A stretch of DNA of 64,000 bases from Haberlea rhodopensis (lineage: Eukaryota > Streptophyta > Magnoliopsida > Lamiales > Gesneriaceae), in assembly GCA_907163345.1 (NCBI GenBank), contig CAJQUN010000494.1:248001-312000 (forward strand). The letters run 5' to 3'. A model generated the notes under the pieces. It saw only the letters and a program-made list of their open reading frames with translations. It did no database searches and had not been told where the DNA came from. Positions 10,818 to 21,406 of the stretch are shown in pieces (the first letter of the stretch is position 1; each line of letters starts with the position of its first letter). A program made the translations under genes and the position numbers.

Positions 10818-12767
10818 ATGGCATCATTCAACAAAATCCCTATGTTCTCAAAAGAAGACTATGATGACTGGAGAATCAGAATGCAAGCTCATCTGGCAGC
10901 TCAGGATGACGATATGTGGTTCGTCATCACTGAGGGACCAATGAAGATTCTGAAAGTCAATACAGCAGTCGCCATTACTGATGGTGAACCACAAATGGTA
11001 GAAAATGACAGATCCCTCTGGACGAATGAGGAAAGAAAGAAAGCAAATCTCGACAACGTTGCCAAAGACATCTTGTTCAAGACACTGGACAAGAACATGT
11101 CAGCAAAATCAAAATGTGCTCTACTGCCAAAGAAATTTGGGAGAAGATAGCACAGCTATGTGAAGGCAACGACCAGACCAAAGAAAACAAGTTAATTGTT
11201 GCTCTTCAAAGATTTGAGAGCATAAAGATGAAAAGTGGAGAAACTCTAAATGAGTTTGATGAAAGAGTCACTGGCATCATAAATGAACTGAATGGTCTGG
11301 GGAAGGAATATTCTAACAGAGAGATCGCTCTGAAAGTTATGAGAGCTCTGCCAAAGGAATGGGATGTTAAGACCATTGCCATGAGGGAATCAAAAGATCT
11401 TAACAAGGTTGAACTTCATGATCTGTTTGCAGATCTTAAGGCCTATGAGTTTGAACTGATAAGCAGAGGTGAAGCAGAGCCATTCATCTCTCAACCAAAC
11501 AAGGCCCTGGCAGCCATTCCAGACCAGATCGCTTCAACATCAGACCGATCCGCTGAACAGATAAGTAATGATGCTATGTCATTATTTATCAAGAAATTTG
11601 GTAAATTCATGTATAAGAATAAGAGGAACTTCAAACCCTCTCATCATTATAAATCAAGAAAAGATGATACTGTTAACGATCAGGCTTGCTACAATTGTGG
11701 TAACCGGACATTTTATTGCAGATTGCACCAGACCAAAGAAAGAAGAACGAAAAGACAAGCATCATGATGATAGGAAGAAGAAGCACTACAAAGACCGCAA
11801 GAATCATGGAAAATCCCAAAAAGCCCTAGTAGCTGAAGAAGGAAACAGCAAATGGGCTCAGACAGACTCAGACTCGGAAAGCTCTGAATATTCTTCCAGC
11901 GAAAGCGAAGAAGATATTCAATGTCTTATGGCAGACGAAGAGATGAGTCAGACAGACGAGGTATATGATCTTGACTCAAATGAATTTACACGAGAAGAGC
12001 TCATGTCCGCACTGCAAGACATGGCTAATGATTATAGGATCTTAGCTGAATCATTTGAGAAGAATAAAGCTAAAGTCAGTGATCAAATGGATGAGCACAA
12101 TAAACCAAGCTGCTCTGAGCAGGGTGAGTGCAACAATCTCCAGATCGAGCTGAATAAGCTGAAAATCTCTTATGATCAGCTCCATGAAGAAAACAAGAGA
12201 ATTAGCACACAAAATGCTAAGCTCTCTCATATATTCAAAACATGGACAAAATCCAGAACATCCTTGGAAGAATTACAAGAGGTTCAAAGAAACGTCGATG
12301 ATTTCACCGGCATAGGCTTTGACACCAAAGAATGCACCAAAGATGAATCTGAGTTGTTGCTGGTAAAGAACCAAGTCAAACAAATGACATTTGTTAAATC
12401 CAGCACAGTATATGAGACTGAAGCACCTAAGATTCAAACAGGAGTCTCTTACGTGAATCAAAATCTGAGAAAAGGAATTGGTTATGTTGACCAAGCCAAA
12501 GAAAAGGCATCAGCAAGATTTGCGTCTATCAGACCAAATCCAAAGGTGCAAGATCTGAGGCAAGGAAGACAATACAATTACTACAATTCGAAACCGATTC
12601 AACGAAGATATAGACTACCTTATGAGAATCAAAGGTTTCCACAGCGCACACATTATCACACACAACATCGAAACAGACCAGCACACAGCACACCCTACAC
12701 ACACAAGCCATTGAAGCTGATACAGGTGTGGGTTCCCAAAGGGCTAATCCGTTCTGGACCCAAATAG
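10818..12767 (+). pseudogene. Element B gag, frameshifted
   Basis: Starts at ATG 10818 (MASFNKIPMFSKEDYDDW, the usual copia gag N-terminus). The frame shifts near 11110-11115, continues as a gag core to about 11700 (KEIWEKIAQLCEG, then LPKEWDVKTIAM), and shifts again inside the zinc knuckle. The two parts there read CYNCG and GHFIADC, so the intact knuckle would have been CX2CX4HX4C. The last part is a long hydrophilic, Lys/Glu-rich region with coiled-coil character. It ends at TAG 12765-12767 just after GLIRSGPK. It encodes the particle protein that packages element RNA, but cannot be translated whole. Confidence 0.85.
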
Positions 12768-12802
12768 GATTGGGTACCAACAATAATTATATTTGATGAC
12801 AG

Positions 12803-15800
12803 GTACCGAAGAAATTCGCATCAGACTGGTATTTGGACAGTGGGTGTTCCCATCACATGACTGGAAACATCGAGCTGCTGTCTGAAGTCACAGAATGCAC
12901 TGGACCCAAGATCATCTTCGGAGATAACTCAAAGGGTAAGACCGTGGGCAAGGGTAAGATTGTCCATGGTAACATTATTATAAATAATGTGCTGTTAGTT
13001 GAAAATCTGTGCTATAATTTGATTATTATAAGTCAACTCTGTGATAATGGTTATGCTGTAGAATTTCACAAACACACTTGCACTGTTAAATCATCGGACG
13101 GTGTAACCATGCTCGTAGGAATCAGGAATGGAAATACATATAAGATTAACTGGAATCATGCTCAACCTGATAATCCTACTTGTTTCATCGCTAACAATGA
13201 TAATAAACACTGGCTATGGCATAAACGCTTGAATCATATAAACTTTAAGACCATTTCCAGCCTGTGTAAACATGATTTAGTTATCGGTCTGCCCAAGATC
13301 GATTTTGCTAAGGATAAGATCTGCGAAGCTTGCAAAATGGGCAAACAGATCAGATCATCCTTCAAAAACAAGAATGCCAAATCCTCCTCCCGCTGTTTAG
13401 AATTATTGCATATGGACTTGTTTGGTCCTATACCAATAACAAGTTTAGGGAGAATGCGGTATACTCTTGTTGTTATTGATGATTACTCACGCTTTACATG
13501 GACTATATTTTTGAGCAGTAAAGATCAGACCGGTCCGAAGTTGATCAAGCTGCTGAAACGCATTCAGAACGAGAAATCATCCAGCATAGATAGGATTCGT
13601 AGTGACAAAGGCACTGAGTTTTCAAATCAGAATCTTGAATCCTTTCTAGAAGATCATGGAATCAAGCATGAGTTTTCAGCCGCTCGAACTCCTCAACAGA
13701 ATGGAGTTGCAGAACGAAGAAACAAAACGCTCAAGGAAGCAGCAAGAACAATGCTTGCTGATTCTGGCATTTCGCAAAAGTTCCGGGCAGAAGCTGTAAA
13801 CACTGCTTGCTACACTCAAAATCGGTCCATGATCAACAAGAAGCTGAACCTTACCCCATATGAAATATGGACTGGTAACAGATCGTCTATTTCTCACCTT
13901 CATGTTTTTGGCTGTAAATGCTTCGTTCATAACAATGGTAAGAATCATCTTACAGCATTTGAAGCTAAGTCAGATAATGAAATATTTTTCGGATAGTCAT
14001 CATCTAGCAAAGCTTATCGAATTTTTAATAATCGAACCTTAACTGTAGAAGAATCTGTTCATGTAGTTTTTGATGAATCCTTATGTGTTGAGGGCAACAA
14101 AGAATCAATTCAAAATCAGATGGAAAATATCCATCTCGAAGCTAACAGTGATGATGAGATTGTTGCTAACAGGTCAAGAGACAATCCACCAGAACCAGAA
14201 GTACCAGACAGACCGGTTCAAGCCATTGAAGCCTCTTCAGATCGAGCTGATCCGGACAATCTTCACTCAAATGTTAAAGCAGATGCTGATCATGCTGCTA
14301 CTCATCCGACCGGACCAGACAATCCAGAGTCAAGCTATCGATGGACTAAGAAGCATCCACCCAATCTAGTAATTGGTAGTCCCTCTGCACCGATCAGAAC
14401 CAGAGGACAGATGATGGATGAATTAACACATGCTGCTTTCATCTCTACTCTGGAACCTAAGAAGATCGATGAAGCTCTCACTGATTTCAACTGGATTAAG
14501 ACCATGCAAGAAGAGCTAAATCAATTCGAACAAAATCAAGTTTGGAGTCTAACCCCCAGACCAAGCGATCTGCCTGTCATTGGAACCAGATGGATTTTCA
14601 GAAATAAGCTGGATGCAGATGGAACTGTGGTTAGAAACAAAGCCAGACTGGTGGCACAAGGATTCAGACAAGAAGAAGGAATCGACTTCGATGAATCATT
14701 TGCACCAGTCGCCAGACTTGAAGCCATCCGGATCTTTCTTGCATATGCTGCCTTTAAAGACTTCAAAGTATATCAGATGGACGTTAAGAGCGCTTTTCTT
14801 AATGGAAAGCTTCAGGAAGAAGTCTACATTGAGCAACCACCTGGATTTCAAGACCATTTGCATCCCAATCATGTGTATCTACTGAATAAAGCAGTGTATG
14901 GTCTGAAACAAGCTCCAAGAGCCTGGTATGACACTCTATCTCAATTTCTGCTGAACCATGATTTTCAGATCGGCTCAGTAGATAAAACTCTATTTAAATT
15001 TATTAAGGGGGAACATACCCTATTAGTTCAGATTTATGTTGATGACATAATCTTTGGGTCAACTAACCCCAAATTGTGCGAGAAGTTTTCTAAGGTAATG
15101 CAGGGACAGTTTGAGATGAGCATGATGGGAGAACTTTCATTCTTTCTGGGTCTCCAAGTCAAACAGCTTAGCAATGGTATTTTCATCAACCAGACCAAGT
15201 ATACCAAATAGCTCCTCAAGAGATTTGGAATGGAAACATGCTCAACTGCATCAACTCCAATGAGTCCAACAATCAAGTTAGACAAAGATGAAGGGGGAAC
15301 AGCAGTTGAAGTAACCATGTATAGAGGACTAATCGGATCGCTATTATATCTTACAGCGAGCCGGCCTGGTATTATGTTCTCAGTCTGTATGTGCGCTAGA
15401 TTTCAGTCAGAACCAAAGCAATCACATTTTATTGCTGCCAAGCGTATTCTGAAATACTTAAAAGGATCTCAGAACGTTGGTCTTTGGTACTCCAAAGATT
15501 CGAACTTCAGCTTGATCGGATATTCAGATGCAGACTACGCTGGGTGTAAGATTGATCGTAAAAGCACCAGTGGAACATGTCAATTTCTAGGTGAAAGATT
15601 GATCTCTTGGTTCAGTAAAAAGCAGACATCGATTGCCACATCCACAGCTGAAGCAGAGTATCTAGCCGTTGGAAGCTGTTGCGCTCAAATGCTCTGGATT
15701 CAACACCAGCTCAAAGACTATGGCATCCAAGCTGTTGACTCTCCGATATTTTGCGACAACACAAGTGCAATCGCTATAACGTACAATCCAGTCTTGCACT

Positions 15801-15979
15801 CTCGAACAAAGCACATTGATATACGTCATCATTTTATTCGAGATCATGTTGGCAAAAAGGAAATTCGGATCGAGCACATCTCAACCGAGCAACAAGCAGC
15901 AGACATCTTCACCAAACCGCTCCCAGAGGCTAAGTTTAATTATTTTCGTCAAATTCTTGGTTTAATTGACTTATCTTAA
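12803..15979 (+). pseudogene. Element B pol (protease, integrase, RT, RNase H) with two nonsense codons
   Basis: One reading frame with two TAG codons, at 13994-13996 (after EIFFG) and 15209-15211 (after QTKYTK). Order: protease active site YLDSGCSHHMTG (about 12830), integrase zinc-binding HHCC region (about 13210-13350), DDE core with LLHMDLFGP and TPQQNGVAERRN, reverse transcriptase (RWIFRNKLDADG, then the catalytic YVDDIIFGS near 15035), and RNase H (SDADYAGC, then TAEAEYLA and TKHIDIRHHFIRDH). TAA at 15977-15979 ends it. The second stop replaces a position that is probably Gln (CAG to TAG). No frameshift was seen within this frame. It makes the enzymes for reverse transcription and integration, but is disabled as written. 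Confidence 0.88.
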
Positions 15980-16363
15980 TAGTTTAGATGTTCTCTTACT
16001 TTTGCACTTAAAGATTTTTGTTACCACAGATTGATAATACAATGTTCAGAAAGACACAGACCGGTCCGAACTTTCAGACCGATCTATGTCAATCTGATGT
16101 TATCCCATGATCTGTTTGGTCAATCCATCTTTTGTACAAAAACAGCCCGGACTGATCGCATTTTAACCGCCTTAACTATCTGTTATCCTGACCGTTTATT
16201 TTTGAATTTCTTTTCATCAGTCATCGAGATAAAGACACGTGTCTTCTCTCTCCTATTTAGCGGGCTGAACATTTCATTTTATTTCACTTTTTACAAATTA
16301 CCGCTATCTGTTTTCTTACTCTCTCACTCTCCTAAATCTTCGCATTCGTTTGATTTCATTCCA

Positions 16364-18759
16364 ATGGCTACCATCACTCATAACTCCCTCTCCGTTGAGT
16401 TTAATGATATTTACAGGGCAGAAGATGCAGAGATGGTGTCCATCTTCAGAGCTTTGGAATCTTCTGGTCTGAGAAACTTTCTGGAATGCGGCACCGTTGT
16501 TTATGAATCAGAAATCCGCGAACTATTCGCCAATGCCGTCTCCCAGAAGACATCCATATCTACTACTGTCAAGGGCAAATCTTTTGAGATCTCGCCGATG
16601 ACGCTGGCCAAAACCTTTGGCCTCCCCAATTCCGGACTGACAGAATTTGGACAGATTCCTCAGGCGTCACTCTCAGATCTTCAAGGGAAGATATCTATTC
16701 TTGGCCACCGCCTGCAACCATCGTTTAAGAAGAAGGAAATGCTCTTTCATTTCCAGGTGCTGTGTGAGATAGTGGGTAAGCCTCTGTTGGGCAAAGCAGG
16801 AAGTTTTGATGTTGTGACCGCAGAGAAGTTCAGGGCTATGGCGGCTATAGTATCCGGACAGACGATGAACTGGTCCGTGATTCTGTTTGGAGTTCTGATG
16901 GAAACAGTGATTGCCTCGAAACAAGTTGTATGCTTTGTTGTTCCTCTCAGCAAGCTACTGGAGTCTTTGGACATCGAGCTGGGAAAGCAGTCCGCACTCA
17001 GCCCCTTTAAGATTCTAAACTCCAAAGGACTTGCATTGCTGAAGTCCAAGAGTGCTCCGCCTACTCCTGCTACTCTGGCTGCAGTCAAGATTGAGAAGGG
17101 CGAAGAACAAGCTGTTGCGCGCAAACCTCGCGTCAAGCGCAAACTGACCATCCAGCCTGATTCGGAAGAAACTCAGTCTGCTCCCTCGCCACCAACCAAG
17201 CCACTTCCCAAAAAGCCAAGAACCCAGATTACCAAGCCCAGCAAACCATTACCCCTCAAAGCCTTACCCATATTGCCTCCAACTAAAGCCTCCCCTGCAC
17301 CCCAACCTTCCATCCAACATTCACAAGCTTCAACCCTTGCACCTAAAGTCACTATCCGAGTCCCCTCTACCATTCCCGTGGTGAAAGGGATTGTTATCAC
17401 TGAGTTGGGCGATTATACCCAATCAGGGATCAAGTCCCCTTCCTCCACCGGCAAGGGAAAAGCCATTCTCTCCGAACCCCTCTCCTCTAAACCCAAATCT
17501 GCAGCGCAGACAGCCATCGACATCGCTATGGAGGATGTTGATGAGAAGGTGAAGGCACTCATTGTGGTCTTTGATGAATATGTCCAGTACCGGACTATCA
17601 ACCATATTGAGTTATTCTTCGGTAAGTTGAGCAGACTGAAGAAGATGGAAGAGGAAGTTCTGAAAGGAACAGAGACTGATGATGTTCGGCTTGCCGTGCA
17701 GCGCAAAGAGCTATTTACGGCTAATCAAAGATTCAGTATGGCCACTCTGATCCTAGCTGCTAAGAAACAGAACTTCGATCCGCTTGCTCCTACTGCCAGA
17801 GATGATGTGGCTTTTATTGCTCAACTCGAGATGGATGTTCATGCTCTTCACTTAGCTGTCCGTTTTCAACGACAGAAGCTTAGTGTATCCACTCCCACAA
17901 CCAGCCCGGATCATCCCTCTGCAAGCAAGACTATGGCAGAACCTTTCGTTGAGGTTATTCATTTTGATGCAGCAGATCAGACTGCAGAGCCAATACCAGA
18001 TCAGACTGCAGAGCCACTACCAGACCAGACAGCGGAGCAGCCATTGCCTAATGCTCCGTCTGTGCCCGATGACGAACCATTGAATGTATTGTTGGACTCT
18101 CCAACAACCTCCATTTCTTTGGGGTCCTCAGCCTCCCGTGTACAAATCAGTCCAACAGTAGAACTTGCAACAGTTGGCGCTCCAGAATTCGTCGATCCGG
18201 ATCTGGTGGTGTCCACCGTTGTTGCAGCTCTCCAGATTGAGGAGCCCTCCAGACCCAGCACTCCTCCAGTCCAATCGATGAAGATATGGCCTTTATTCAA
18301 ACATTTTCGTCGGATCTGGTCACCTTGATCCAATCCGAAAGTCACCAAGTTGCTGTATCTTCACTTGTACCTACTGCTGAAGACGATGACCAGGCTTTGT
18401 CCTCATCAGATCGCTCTCCAACCAACCATCTGATGCACCTCCATTTTTGGCAAGGACTCTTCAGCATCTCTCCGACAACTGCCTGTCACTCTCTCAACGC
18501 ATTCTCGAAGTTCATCAAGGTCAGAGGCATAACCGATCTGTTTTCTCAACAAGCCTCTTATAAGAACAGTCTGAGAAATGAGCAGATCGAACTAGCCACT
18601 GAAGTCAGAGCATCTGTTGCCAATTCCCTCCGCGCTCAAGACGTTGGTCTTGACGCTATCAGCGCGCAGCTAGCACAAGTTGTCGACTTTCTTCAAGAGA
18701 TTGCTGCTGACAAAAAGGGGGAAAAGAAGAAAGACTTCAGGCCGTCTTCTAGAAAATAA
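16364..18759 (+). pseudogene. Element B third (env-like) ORF, one frameshift
   Basis: ORF between pol and the 3' LTR. ATG 16364 (MATITHNSLSVEFNDIYRAED) was chosen over the upstream extension because it follows a 380-bp leader. Residues about 1-210 form a compact domain (SPMTLAKTFGLP and similar) like the plant-transposon proteins found in this slot. A long Pro/Lys/Ser-rich linker follows (about 220-390), then a helical region, then an acidic stretch with repeats of DQTAEP (about 17970-18040). The frame shifts near 18285 and continues to 18757-18759 with a coiled-coil-like tail ending KKGEKKKDFRPSSRK. There is no signal peptide or membrane anchor. The function is unknown. Confidence 0.7.
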
Positions 18760-18994
18760 AATTTTCAGACTGTCTGTATTTAAGATTTTTTGGTGATCAA
18801 TAAAAATCCTCTTTCGATTAAGTCCGTGTTCATTTATTTTGAACTACAACATAAGGCTTAATTATAAAAGCTTAATCGATCCAACTTAATGTTGTTCATT
18901 TATTTTGAACAAGAAAGAGTAATCGATCCGAAAGTTTTCGCTTCAGAGTTCTTATCAGACTGGTTAAAAAGACTTAGAAGCCAGGTTTTGTCAT

Positions 18995-19012
18995 CATCAA
19001 AAAGGGGGAATT
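18995..19012 (+). promoter_or_regulatory. Polypurine tract of element B
   Basis: AAAAAGGGGGAA directly before the 3' LTR. A second purine run (AAAAAGGGGGAAAAGAAG) lies inside the end of the third ORF near 18713-18730. Confidence 0.75.
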
Positions 19013-20199
19013 TGTTAGTCCCGGATCTTATCAATGAGATTTTAAAGATGACAAAACATATCAGACCGGATCGAGAGAAATCAGACTGACCAGAACGATC
19101 GCCCAAAACAGATCAAGCTGATAAGATGACAAAGCATATCAGACCGGATCGAGGGTAATCAGGCTGACCAGATCGATCGCTCAACAAAAGTACAAGCTGA
19201 TAAGACACATTACTTATCAGACCGGATCGATGAATATCAGACTGACTAAACCGAAGCTTCAGATCGATCTCTATCTTTATCAGATCAGAGCAGCTTAGGA
19301 TATATACAAAATGGCTCCTCAGTCCGAATCATTAACGGCTATTTATTGTAGCATTTAATGTTGTAATTAATGCTACAAAGGACCAAAGACTGAAGATTGC
19401 CATAATAGGTAAGAAGACAAAGAGTAGCTTACCTGACAGTCGCCGAAAGTATGAACCAGAATGGCAAGTATCCTGAAGAAGAAGACTGAAGCCTACTCAG
19501 AGTTTAAGAAGAGTCAAAGTTGCACATTAAAGGAAATAATGTCGTTGGTACCTTCAACTATAAAAGGATGCAATAAAAAGGAGCTTACCGACTTGAGCTA
19601 CTGACTCTCGCTGATAAATTGAAAAACGCACAAGAAAGCAAAAACAGCACAAGCTTACAAGTTCAGAAGCTCTCGAGCTGAAATCATTCTCAAGCACGTT
19701 TACTTTGTAACATTTGATCATTTAGGATCACTGTGCGCATCTTGTGTTTTCTGTGTTGAAAATAGAAGTGAGAAACATATTGTAACTGTCAGACAGAGTG
19801 TGTCTGAGCAGATTGAGTGACTAGGAGTTTCATATTGGTAGTGAGGTAAATCCAGTCTGAATCGGGTTTGTACAACAGGATTGTATAAATCAAAGTCTTC
19901 TAGTATAAACCTTCCTTAATTGGAAGAAGGGGAGACGTAGAAGGATTACACCACCTTCAAACTTCCAGAAACATATCCTGTGTATCTTATTTCTGCACTC
20001 GTTCTTTCTCACTAGCCATCGAGCCGTTCTTACATACAAGAACAGACCGTTCCACACTTATATTTTCAGTGGTCTGTTTTGTACAAGAATTGATTAAGAA
20101 ACAGATTTCTTTCACTAATCCGAAAGAAATCACGAAGGATTAATTTTTAGAAGGAGTGTTCATTCACCCCCCTCTAAACACTCCGGACCGATCCTAACA
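19013..20199 (+). repeat. Element B 3' LTR
   Basis: 1187 bp, matching 9582-10769 with about ten substitutions and a one- or two-base difference in the C run. Followed by the CTTTT target duplication. Confidence 0.93.
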
Positions 20200-20204
20200 C
20201 TTTT

Positions 20205-20684
20205 TATAAGATTTTGAACGGCTCAATGTGTACTTGGAATGGAAGTAACATGGAACTACAACAAGAAAGAATAATACCCAAACTTTTATCCAATTGTATC
20301 CAATTTGTCAAAAAAAAAGAACTAACAAGTTTTTTGACCGCCAAGGCTTACAAAAAAATAACATTTTGCAGATGACACCCACATATTTTTGACAGTCCAC
20401 GACCTTTGTTTGCATGAATGAGATCTAGAGATACAAATATAATATATATTCTCAGCACTATGTGTCAAACAACGTATGTCTAAAGCTAACAATTTGAAAA
20501 GGTTTCTCGTCATCGGAAGAAGAGTTGTCATGTAAATCGATGCACACCATTGTGGGTTCTTCAAATGACGTAATAGCACCTGTAATTTATGCAAAAAAAG
20601 ATTTTGTCGTCATAAGTTGTTCATTGGCACTGTAACAGGTAGTAAGTGTCTTCGTAACTATAATAAAGATAATTTGGTAACAAA
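20205..20684. other. Spacer between element B and VPS54 relic
   Basis: No gene is supported. A minus-strand stretch around 20480-20580 can be read for some 35 codons without a stop (SFEEPTMVCIDLHDN), but no family is recognised. Confidence 0.45.
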
Positions 20685-20844
20685 ATAGCTCACTAACTGT
20701 AGAGTGGAGAGCCTGATTGACCGAGAGCACCAGCCTGAGCTTATTCCTGAAATGCAATTGAATCTCCACGCTTAATGCTGAGCTCCTGAATCCTGCTTGC
20801 TTAATCCACCAAATCTGAACTCAGCAATCTGATTGTCTCCTTAA

Positions 20845-21330
20845 TGTCACACTCCGGAACTTTCTAGCGGATTCCGGCATATTAAGAGGCTTTGGGACAT
20901 TCCGGAAGCTCCCAGAAGTTTGAAGAACACATTAGAGCACCCCGGAAGATTCTAGGTCCACTTGTATATTCTTTTGTAATATAGAGTTTTCTAGAATCTT
21001 GTAGGAGATATCCATGGAACCTTATAGAAACATGTAGAAGTGTAGAAGATCCTAGAAGGTCATTCTCCACCATTAGATCAAATCGATCACAACCATCCAT
21101 TGAGGAGGTGGACTTGTATATATAGGGGGTAGGAGTTCATTTGTAACCATCAAGTTTTCAATCAAGTATTCAAGCAATACAAAGCATTCTCTCAAATCTC
21201 TTTGTGTTCTCTCTTTCTAGCACTTTAGCAACCAACTCGGGAGGAAGGCTGACTTGCTAGTGACGCGGGGTTACTAGTCAAGTGCCGCACGGGTTCGAGA
21301 AAGTTGGGTGAAAGCTTTCATCCCGTGACA
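20845..21330 (+). repeat. Element E 5' LTR
   Basis: 486 bp, with a TATA box TATATATA at 21117-21124. Ends CGTGACA, followed at 21332 by the primer-binding site. Confidence 0.93.
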
Positions 21331-21331
21331 A

Positions 21332-21344
21332 GTGGTATCAGAGC
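21332..21344 (+). promoter_or_regulatory. Primer-binding site of element E
   Basis: TGGTATCAGAGCC (about 21333-21345), complementary to initiator tRNA-Met, begins about two bases after the 5' LTR. A GTG here can open the polyprotein frame but is not a plausible start. Confidence 0.85.
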
Positions 21345-21406
21345 CTAGGTCGGCTCTTAAAGCTTCCGCGCTCAAGGTTGTTCGTTGGTGTTTGCTAGAA
21401 GAAAGA

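Larger units (their letters stand above)
9582..20199 (+). mobile_element. Element B: Sirevirus-like Ty1/copia retrotransposon, near full length
   Basis: 10,618-bp element with TG...CA LTRs of 1188 and 1187 bp and a perfect CTTTT duplication (9577-9581 and 20200-20204). A primer-binding site complementary to initiator tRNA-Met (TGGTATCAGAGCC) follows the 5' LTR. The order is gag, protease, integrase, reverse transcriptase, RNase H and then a third ORF. That order, the long LTRs and the third ORF place it in the Sirevirus lineage of Ty1/copia. About 11 LTR differences (about 0.9%, counted by eye) mean a young insertion. The coding region already has several frameshifts and nonsense codons, so it is not autonomous. 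Confidence 0.93.

Noticed and set aside
21332..21406. Upstream extension of the element E polyprotein
   Set aside because: The extension starts at a GTG within the primer-binding site; ATG 21407 is the first plausible start.
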